In this document: piece by piece, positions 56,947 through 64,000 of the stretch | How positions within the stretch are numbered: the stretch's first letter is position 1 | Layout: each line of letters starts with the position of its first letter | From: Erodium maritimum | Lineage: Eukaryota > Streptophyta > Magnoliopsida > Geraniales > Geraniaceae | DNA: 64,000 nucleotides | NCBI GenBank assembly: GCA_963921825.1 | Contig: OY997589.1 | Span: 5,580,001-5,644,000 of the forward strand | Reading direction: 5' to 3' | Translations under genes and position numbers: made by a program | Notes under the pieces: model-generated | The model's input: only the letters and a program-made list of their open reading frames with translations | Told to the model about the DNA's origin: nothing | The model's database searches: none

Positions 56947-59900
56947 TCAGACACATCCAAAGAACTGTTCCAAGGACGGGGAGCTGAACACATTAGAAGC
57001 AGTCCGCTCAGGTTTCACAGGTGAAATGTGAAGCTGATATTTGATGAACCTCTGTAATTAGCCAGTAAAAATGATCTGAGTGATAAGCATTATGTGACAA
57101 TGTGTGGATACAAAAGGAGATTTAAATTGAAACCAGTAACGAAAACATACAGCTAACTGTGTGATAACTTCTGGGTTTGAGTCGATATGCCAATCTGGCT
57201 CTAGTTGCCGAACAAATGATGATCTCCCGTTCTCTGTGCTGCAAAAGAGAACCTGCAAGTGCATTTAAAGGATTAAAAAATAATCCAACATTTAATGGGT
57301 AGATTAAAAAAAGGATTTTTTAAGATGCTATGAAGACTGATGGTCATAATTTTAGCTGTGTACCTTGTCCTTAACCAAACCACCAGATGTGAAAACTCCA
57401 GCATCTTCTAGAGCCTGAAGGGCCCTTTTCTGGAAACAATAAATCCCATTAAGCCACAAACAGCTTAAGAAAAACCTTCAAAATGGTAAATCAAACCATG
57501 CTAATGCAAGAATTATAAAAGTGGGATATAACCCCTACATACTCAAACAAATAAGCTCAACATTTATATTACATCTCATAGTTTTAAACACTCTTTTTTT
57601 CTTCTTGTCCGAAAGTGAGCTATACTATGGGTTTGTAGACTGTACACTTAAGAGTTAGGCACCTCATGGTTATCGGATCATATAATTACCTAATTAATCC
57701 AAATGCATCTTAGCCTATTTGCTAGACCTCTCCAAGATGTAAACTCTATTTGGACAAATAAAACATTCAATTCATCGTAGCATTGCAAGAATAACCTTCT
57801 ATACCAAAAATCTATTTGCAAGAACAAACCCATGTATCAAGAAACTGTCGTACTGCGAGAAAAAAATTCAGTCCACTTCGATGGAAGATGGTATAATGTA
57901 TATTGTATAGATGCTGAATATATCCCAATTCAATTCATTGTATAGATGCATATTGTATAGTATGGGATTTGGTAGGTAAAGATGGTATAATATTTCAGAT
58001 GCTGAATATATCTTAGGGACAGCATACAAGTTGGGCAGAAAAGTTCCAAGCCATCCACTAATCTAACAAATTTTTAAATGAAACTAAGAGTAGAGCACTA
58101 CTCACCTCACTTTCATCGTCCAAAACTCTTTCCATGAGATAGAGATCACAAAATTTTGTGATCTCCAAAAGCACTTCAAGCACAGATGATCTGACAGTTG
58201 CTTGTTTCTGGAAGGAACAATGTAAGCATGTTAGTTCTTCGCATATAAATTTTCAAATACGAAGTTTCGCTGAACATATAAAAACCTGAAGGTCCTCTGG
58301 ACTGCTTTCCTCGAGGATTACTCCAACCAACCGACATGTAACCTACATAAAATAAATTATCATAGCATGAAAACTAAGACTCATTCACACACACATCTCC
58401 AGACATTTGAAATGTATTGATTGATTTCATCTGCTACTAAATACTAGAAGCACAAAAATTCATATATTTCATCTAAAAATATATTCAACGTCCAACCAAA
58501 GACCAGAGCTCAGAAGTGAGTCAAATCAGGTACCAAGGGAAGATCATTTTGTCGCAATTAATGGTTTAAAAGAATCAAATTGATCATGGAAACCCACAAA
58601 ACTAGAAAATTATATATTGCAACATTTTAACTGGAGTAAATGAATTATAGATGCTATAGATACGATAAACCATCAAAATCAACTACATATCATCTAAAAA
58701 AATTAAAGTACCCAGCTATAGATCAGAGTCAGAAGGGAAAGTCAAACCAGGAAGCAAGGAACACTATTTTATGGCAATAACGCTTTAGCAATAACTTGAA
58801 GACTAGAAGAATCAAATTAAACACAAACACTAGAACATTAAATAATTAGAATTGGAGTATATGAGTTCTATATACAAAGATGAGAACATAGTAGCCGGGC
58901 AAAGAAGCAACTGAAACTTACAAGAGCTGGCGCATTTTATATCAAAGCAGTGATTTTATTTTTTGCTCAGCATTAAATTTGAAGCAGTAATTGCTCCACT
59001 GAGGAAAATGGTTTAGGTTGCAAGTGAGAGGTGTTGCTGATGAGTCTCTTACTATTGAATTTGCTAAATTGTGAACTCTATCAGAGCAAGCAACAGTAAT
59101 GCAATGGCTATTGATCATTGAGTAAATAGTATACCATGAAAACTTGGATTCGATGGTTTTATTATTATTATTAATAAAAATCTAATCTTTTAAAGAATCT
59201 AGACAATGGTTCTCATGGATGTAAACAGAATTTCTATAATTCAATTGATGAACACATTTTCTAACCTTATAAAAGTTGATAAAAATCCCTACGAGCACAT
59301 TTGTTAAGATAATGAGATGACTGGTATGTGTTCTATAAGTATAAGTAGAGTCAGTTCACAAGTAAAACCATAGACTAAATGGAGTTTAGTAGATCACCTT
59401 CCTGCCTTCACTCAATTTCTGCCTAACTATTTGCCCCAGAGTAGGCTGGAAAAAAACAAGAGGGAAATAATTATCTGCTTAAGAATCAACGAAATGAATA
59501 AATGAAATACCAGAACAAAAAATGTTGTGCAGAAACACTTGCCTTTACAGGTTGAAAGAACTCGTCAACAACATTTTGTGCCCTCAAATCCTCTGAACTT
59601 GAACAAACTCCAGACGGCATCAATGCTGGATTGGAGTGAGCTCCAACACCAGAACTACTAGCTGAAGGAGGCCTTCGTTTAGGTTGCCTTCTTTGAGGTG
59701 CACTAGGCGTCCTTAGAAGCCTCCAGGTAAACACTAAAGCAACAGCAAGCCCCACAACAGCCCCAACTGACCGCGTATCCTGATACCAGTTTGAATTTAA
59801 TTAGAAACTCCAAACTATAGTCTCATTTGAAAAATCTCAATATTCATTTCAAAATTTAGCCAATTGATACAATCAGATCTTGTTTACCCGTTATTGTTGT

Positions 59901-60413
59901 CTTACCAATAAACATAAGAACACTGAGGTGCCCTACTTCCTTAATTAAACCTATTCAATCCAAGGCATTGAGCTACAATTCAACACGAACACAAACATTC
60001 ACATTTCAATCCTACCCACTATTCATTCTAATAGGAACAATAGGTGCAGCTCTCAAGTTCCATCAATGCTTTCCTATCAAATAACAATAACGGGCAATCA
60101 AAATTCTTTCCCCCAAATCAATTCCTCATCCACCCAGTACCAAAATCATCACGAATCGACATAAAAACCCAAACTTTGAACAATATAGAAGAAAAAACCC
60201 ATCAAATTAGAAGAGAAGTGAACAAAACAACAGCATAATTAAGGGGCAAAACGACACCCAGATCGGGAATTTTGGGGAAATGAAAGAGAAGCTAAGCGAG
60301 AGAAGAACCAGGTCATGGAGGGAGATCGAAAGGAGATTGGACATCTTGACGGTGAGAAAAGCCCCGAAGCGCTTGATCAGCTGCACCAGCTCTTCTTTGG
60401 AGGAATCAGCCAT
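56947..60413 (-). CDS. PEX22: Peroxisome biogenesis protein PEX22
   Basis: PEX22 anchors the ubiquitin-conjugating enzyme PEX4 at the peroxisome membrane so that the import receptor PEX5 can be ubiquitinated and recycled. Eight exons: 60309-60413, 59543-59779, 59398-59445, 58286-58342, 58106-58207, 57364-57429, 57151-57252 and 56947-57051. All are phase 0, giving 273 residues. The N-terminus MADSSKEELVQLIKRFGAFL leads to a membrane segment (SVGAVVGLAVALVFTWRLL, about 39-57). A basic, Ser-rich linker follows (QRRQPKRRPPSASSSGVG). The PEX4-binding domain has AQNVVDEFFQPVK, PTLGQIVRQKLSEG, VTCRLVGVILEESSPEDLQ, EITKFCDLYLMERVLDDESE, VFTSGGLVKDKVLFCSTENG and RQLEPDWHIDSNPE. It ends TASNVFSSPSLEQFFGCV. 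Similarity to the known plant PEX22 runs the full length. Intron 2 uses a GC donor (AAG|GCAAGT). Confidence 0.95.
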
Positions 60414-61310
60414 GGCGGTGAGACCAACTAATACGGCACCGTTTCAGGAAGGCTTTTTTGGGGTAAAGGGAGCGGAAAAGGGAAAGGAGCTTCAATTTGC
60501 AAGGTCCTCCATTGATTCACAGCACTGGGCACTTCGATTCCAAACTTGTGCTCTGCGCCAATGATTCTCTCTCGCGGAACGGAGAAAAAGGAAAAGCTGA
60601 AGAAAGCGTTTTTGATGCGGTTTTTGTTTTTTGTTTTCTTTTCCTTGTTCTCGTTCTCCGATCCTCTGCGCTACGGTGCATGGTGCTTCATCGGGTCAAC
60701 GCGGTCAGAGGGATCGTGCGTCTACGTGGCATTATTTGGTTGGAAGATGATTCCGAGGATATCTGTTACCATTTCTATAGTATTTGTTGGAATTAAGAAA
60801 TAAATGAATCTTTTGTCCTTCGTTGAGAATTTAGTAAATCCTTATTTCGTAGTAAAGACTAAAGACATGTTCCTTTGAATGTCTAAAAATTAGTTAATGT
60901 TTTTTTGTTTTTATTAGTTCATGAATATAAAAATCAGTGATGATATTTTGTCATATCATCATAAACCATGGAAGAGTATCTAAGGAAATTTGAACGATTG
61001 AACAAATTTCCAGTCAAAAAAATATTTAAAGCATCTTATTTCAATTTAGTCTTGATTATGGTTTTCTTATTGATTCTTCATTTATGCATTTTGTTTCTGT
61101 ATCATCAAAAAATTAACTTCATTCTATTAAAAGAAATACCATGTCTAAGATCGAAAGGAGGCTTGGAAAGAAAATATCTGACAATCACCATTTTCAAAGA
61201 AAATGACGATCTTTTTAGCATGTTAGCCTGATTACACCTGTGAACTAACCAAACCAAAAAAATGGGACGAACCTCTAACTAAACGATTACATTCCATAAC
61301 GTCTCATCCC
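60414..61310. other. PEX22 promoter region and spacer
   Basis: The first 250 bases upstream of PEX22 are the likely promoter and leader. An 87-codon hydrophobic open frame at 60,968-61,231 has no recognised domain and no supporting context; I do not call it a gene. Confidence 0.5.
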
Positions 61311-61485
61311 TGAAAATGTATGTATTGATATGATGAAATTAGATTACAAGTGATGGGTATTTATACACATTACATGATCCAACAAGTCAAGGAAGTCGGA
61401 TGGTTTTGGGGGCTATGTGTGAGCTACCTGTGTGCTACTGAATCACAATGTCAAAGAAGGCTGCATAACTACATATTTTCTAACA
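61311..61485 (-). mobile_element. 3' LTR of Ty1/copia element, 175 bp
   Basis: On the minus strand it starts TGTTAGAAAATATG right after the polypurine tract and ends ACATACATTTTCA. A TATA box TATAAATACC lies at 61,356-61,365 within it. The 5 bases beyond the end are ATCCC on the plus strand, a candidate target duplication whose partner lies outside the window. 175 bp is short for a plant LTR but within the copia range. Confidence 0.7.
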
Positions 61486-64000
61486 CCACCACCACCCCCC
61501 CCCCCCCCCCCCCCCCCCCTCAAACTCAAATTGGTGGTATATAACCCAATTGAGTTTGCTGACTAAGTGATGGAATCTTCCGGGAATCAATGGCTTCGTA
61601 AAGATATCAGCAGTCTGATCACCAGAGGGGACGAATCGAAGGGCGATGGTGCCTTGAGTGAGATGATGTCGTGTGAAATGACAATCATTCTCTATATGTT
61701 TGGTGCGTTCATGAAACACATCATTGTGAGCAATTTGGATAACACTTTGACTGTCACAAAGAATTACAATAGCAGACTTGTGAACGACACCCATGTCGTG
61801 CAACAACCATCTAAGCCATAATAACTTGGAAGTAGTGTCAGCAAGCACTCGATATTCTGCCTCTGTGTTGGAACGAGCAATAGTTGTTTGTTTCTTACTT
61901 CTCCACGAGATAAGTGAGGTTCCAAGGAAGAAACAGTAGCCTGTAGTGGACCGTCTATCAGTGGGATCTCCCGCCCAATCAGCATCTGAATAGGCTTGCA
62001 AAATTAAAGGTGAGTTGAACGAAAAGTGCAATCCTTGAGATAGGGTGCCTCGAACGTATCGTAGAATTCGAAGGACATCCTCATAATGTGTAGTGCGAGG
62101 AGCGCACATGAACTGGCTAACAATATGGACTGCATAAGCAATGTCCGGCCGAGTGACAGTGAGATAGATAAGACTGCCAACCAATTTTCGGTAAAGCGTA
62201 TCATCTTGGAGTACTTTTCCATCTGAGGGAGTGAGCTTGACATTTGCCTCAATTGGGGTGGAAGCAATTTTACTGTCAGTCAACCCAGCTCGAGAGATAA
62301 GATCAGCAACATACTTGGCTTGAGATAAGTGATATCCAGATGATTTTGATAAGATCTCCAAACCGAGAAAGTATGTGAGAATACCAAGATCCTTCATCTC
62401 AAATTGTTGATTGAGACGTCGCTTGAGATCCGAGATACCTGAAATATCATCACCAGTAATAATCATGTCATCCACATAAAGTAGAAGCAGAATATGCCCT
62501 TTGGAGGTTTTCTTGACAAAAAGGGCAGTATCATGAGGACTGGAGGTGAATCCGAGTTCAGTCATAATGCTACTGAATTTGGAGAACCACGCTCGTGGAG
62601 CTTGCTTGAGTCCATATAAAGCTTTCTTCAGACGGAATACTGTGTTTAGAGGGTGCTCATAGCTAGGGGGCGGTTGCATGTAGACTTCCTCTACAAGGTC
62701 TCCATTGAGAAAAGCATTCTTCACATCCATTTGGAAAAGATCCCATTTTCTCCCTGCTGCGACAGCCAGTAGACTCCGAACAGAAGTGAGTCTGGCAACT
62801 GGAGCAAAAGTTTCCTCATAGTCAATTCCATATTCCTGTGTGAAACCTCGTGCAACTAGTCGGGCTTTGTAGCGCTCTATGCTACCATCTGCTCGAGTTT
62901 TAACCTTGTAGACCCATTTGCAACTAACCACTGATTTTCCCTTAGGAGAGGGAACAATAATCCATGTATGAGTCTTTTCCAGTGCTTGTAATTCCTCAGA
63001 CATTGCTTGTTGCCATAGAGGATTAGTGCATGCCTCGCGATATGTACGAGGCTCATAAGTAGAAGAAATGGCTGATGCAACTCGAGAGGTATTGGGTAGG
63101 GTTACCTCATAATCTTGGAGATGGGATGGAAGTTTGGTATGACGTTGAGGACGAGATGACTGCACAGGATCTTCTGGCGGGATAGGATCCATAGTTAGGT
63201 CCGAAGGAGTGGAGTCACCTGCAAGAGCCAGCTCAGAGGAGGATCCCTCATTCTCATCCGGAAATAAATCAATGTCATGATTTGAAAAGAATGGAACGGA
63301 GGAAGATACATGGAAAGGAGACATTGAAGAGAACATCTTGTGTTCCCAAAAGTTAACATGCCGAGAGATGCGAAGACGTTTGGATATAGGATCCCAACAT
63401 CTATACCCTTTATGCTCAATCCCATACCCAATGAAGCAACAGAGACGAGATCGTGGCTCAAGTTTGGTACGTTCGTGTGGTTGTAAGTGAACAAAGCAGA
63501 CACATCCAAATACTCGAAGAAGACTATAGGGAGGTGAGCGACCATAAAGACGACCGTAAGGAGTTTTGTTGCCTATGACCGAAGATGGGACTTTGTTGAT
63601 AGTATAGACAGTCGTGAGGGAAGCTTCACCCCAAAAACGCTCAGGACAATTGGAAGAGATTATCAATGTCCGAACGGTGTCAAGGATGTGACGATGTTTA
63701 CGCTCAGCTCGACCATTTTGTTGAGATGTACCTGGACAAGATCTTTGCATAACAGTGCCATTCGTGGCGAGGAGATCAAGAAAAGAAGTTTCTTTGTACT
63801 CCGTGCCATTATCAGTATGAAAGGTTTTAATAACTTTCGAGAACTGAGTTTGAACCATACTAGAAAATTTGTAGTAGACACTGGTTAGATCACATTTATG
63901 ATTCATTAAATAAATCCAGGTAAACCGAGTATGATCATCAACGAAAATGACAAAATAACGTGCACCACCCATTGTAGGAGTAGGAGATGGTCCCCATAAA
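61480..64000 (-). CDS. Ty1/copia polyprotein, integrase to RNase H (5' part off window)
   Basis: An open frame without stops from the right window edge to 61,480, over 830 residues. The integrase core is FVIFVDDHTRFTWIY, then FHTDNGTEYKE and QQNGRAERKHRHILD; the catalytic Asp, Asp and Glu are visible. The GKT-like C-terminal integrase region ends in VFGCVCFVHLQPHER and GYGIEHKGYRCWDP. Reverse transcriptase has WKWVYKVK-like CKWVYKVKTRADGS, ARGFTQEYGIDYEETFAPVA, QMDVKNAFLNGDL, ALYGLKQAPRAWF and the active site LLYVDDMIITGDD. RNase H has YSDADWAGDPTDRRSTTGYC, NTEAEYR, CDSQSVIQIAHN and HERTKHIENDCHF, then DIFTKPL. The C-terminus runs through the poly-G tract as EFEGGGGGGGGWWWC. Gag and protease are beyond the window. 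The intact frame suggests a recent insertion. Confidence 0.93.
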   Translation of the reverse strand, partial: LWGPSPTPTMGGARYFVIFVDDHTRFTWIYLMNHKCDLTSVYYKFSSMVQTQFSKVIKTFHTDNGTEYKETSFLDLLATNGTVMQRSCPGTSQQNGRAERKHRHILDTVRTLIISSNCPERFWGEASLTTVYTINKVPSSVIGNKTPYGRLYGRSPPYSLLRVFGCVCFVHLQPHERTKLEPRSRLCCFIGYGIEHKGYRCWDPISKRLRISRHVNFWEHKMFSSMSPFHVSSSVPFFSNHDIDLFPDENEGSSSELALAGDSTPSDLTMDPIPPEDPVQSSRPQRHTKLPSHLQDYEVTLPNTSRVASAISSTYEPRTYREACTNPLWQQAMSEELQALEKTHTWIIVPSPKGKSVVSCKWVYKVKTRADGSIERYKARLVARGFTQEYGIDYEETFAPVARLTSVRSLLAVAAGRKWDLFQMDVKNAFLNGDLVEEVYMQPPPSYEHPLNTVFRLKKALYGLKQAPRAWFSKFSSIMTELGFTSSPHDTALFVKKTSKGHILLLLYVDDMIITGDDISGISDLKRRLNQQFEMKDLGILTYFLGLEILSKSSGYHLSQAKYVADLISRAGLTDSKIASTPIEANVKLTPSDGKVLQDDTLYRKLVGSLIYLTVTRPDIAYAVHIVSQFMCAPRTTHYEDVLRILRYVRGTLSQGLHFSFNSPLILQAYSDADWAGDPTDRRSTTGYCFFLGTSLISWRSKKQTTIARSNTEAEYRVLADTTSKLLWLRWLLHDMGVVHKSAIVILCDSQSVIQIAHNDVFHERTKHIENDCHFTRHHLTQGTIALRFVPSGDQTADIFTKPLIPGRFHHLVSKLNWVIYHQFEFEGGGGGGGGWWWC
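61495..61519. repeat. 25-bp C/G homopolymer in the copia polypurine tract
   Basis: Twenty-five consecutive C on the plus strand, followed on the LTR side by ACC repeats. On the element strand this is G25 preceded by GAGTTTGAG, i.e. an expanded polypurine tract directly before the 3' LTR. The exact length may be a sequencing or assembly artefact. Confidence 0.8.

Noticed and set aside
60968..61231. 87-codon hydrophobic open frame upstream of PEX22
   Set aside because: AT-rich sequence readily gives Phe/Leu/Ile runs; no signal-peptide logic, family or conservation can be shown.

Overview
This window is nuclear DNA from a flowering plant, most likely a core eudicot. The evidence is spliced protein genes with GT-AG introns, several plant-specific families (PPR, GeBP/storekeeper, DUF26 secreted proteins, phytocyanin, class I formin, B-box microprotein, clade IVc bHLH), AT-rich intergenic DNA, and a layered set of plant transposons (hAT, Ty1/copia, LINE, SINE, MITEs, one very large LTR). 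No species is claimed.

Layout. 0.4-8.3 kb: a PPR gene, now a pseudogene, cut by a 1.37-kb hAT-type element (8-bp target duplication CTCGCATC) and a 4.66-kb solo-LTR-like element (5-bp duplication TACCC). 9.0-10.0 kb: intact GeBP/storekeeper transcription factor (-). 10-15 kb: gene-poor, decayed repeats. 15.1-20.3 kb: six-exon class I formin (-) whose last exon encodes about 600 extra residues of Ser/Asp/Glu repeats. 22.7 kb: tRNA-Ala(AGC). 22.9-24.4 kb: 5'-truncated beta-amylase pseudogene (-). 24.8-25.1 kb: copia gag relic. 25.8-26.3 kb: small Pro-rich single-pass membrane protein. 29.6-32 kb: LINE 3' end next to two copia fragments in opposite orientation. 34.7-37.7 kb: ILR3-like bHLH (+) with a foldback element in intron 1 and a SINE in intron 4. 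38.2-39.2 kb: uclacyanin-like phytocyanin (-). 39.3-43.6 kb: repeats, including a hAT MITE. 43.7-48.6 kb: two DUF26 secreted-protein paralogues (-), one with an intron and one without. 49.7-50.7 kb: tRNA-splicing endonuclease subunit SEN54 (+). 51.6-53.6 kb: DUF604/fringe-like glycosyltransferase (-). 55.3 kb: BBX30/31-like B-box microprotein (+). 55.9 kb: short secreted peptide precursor resembling PSY (-). 56.9-60.4 kb: eight-exon PEX22 (-), with one GC-AG intron. 61.3-64.0 kb: 3' part of an apparently intact Ty1/copia element (-) running off the window.

The genes do not form one pathway; this is ordinary eukaryotic gene order with single-gene units. The only local family is the DUF26 pair. 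The most unusual features are the formin Ser/Asp-repeat tail, the doubly interrupted PPR gene with precise target duplications, the PSY-like peptide, the head-to-head copia fragments, and the two separate insertions in introns of the iron-response-type bHLH gene. Exon boundaries were read by hand from splice consensus. For all multi-exon genes the summed coding length is divisible by three.
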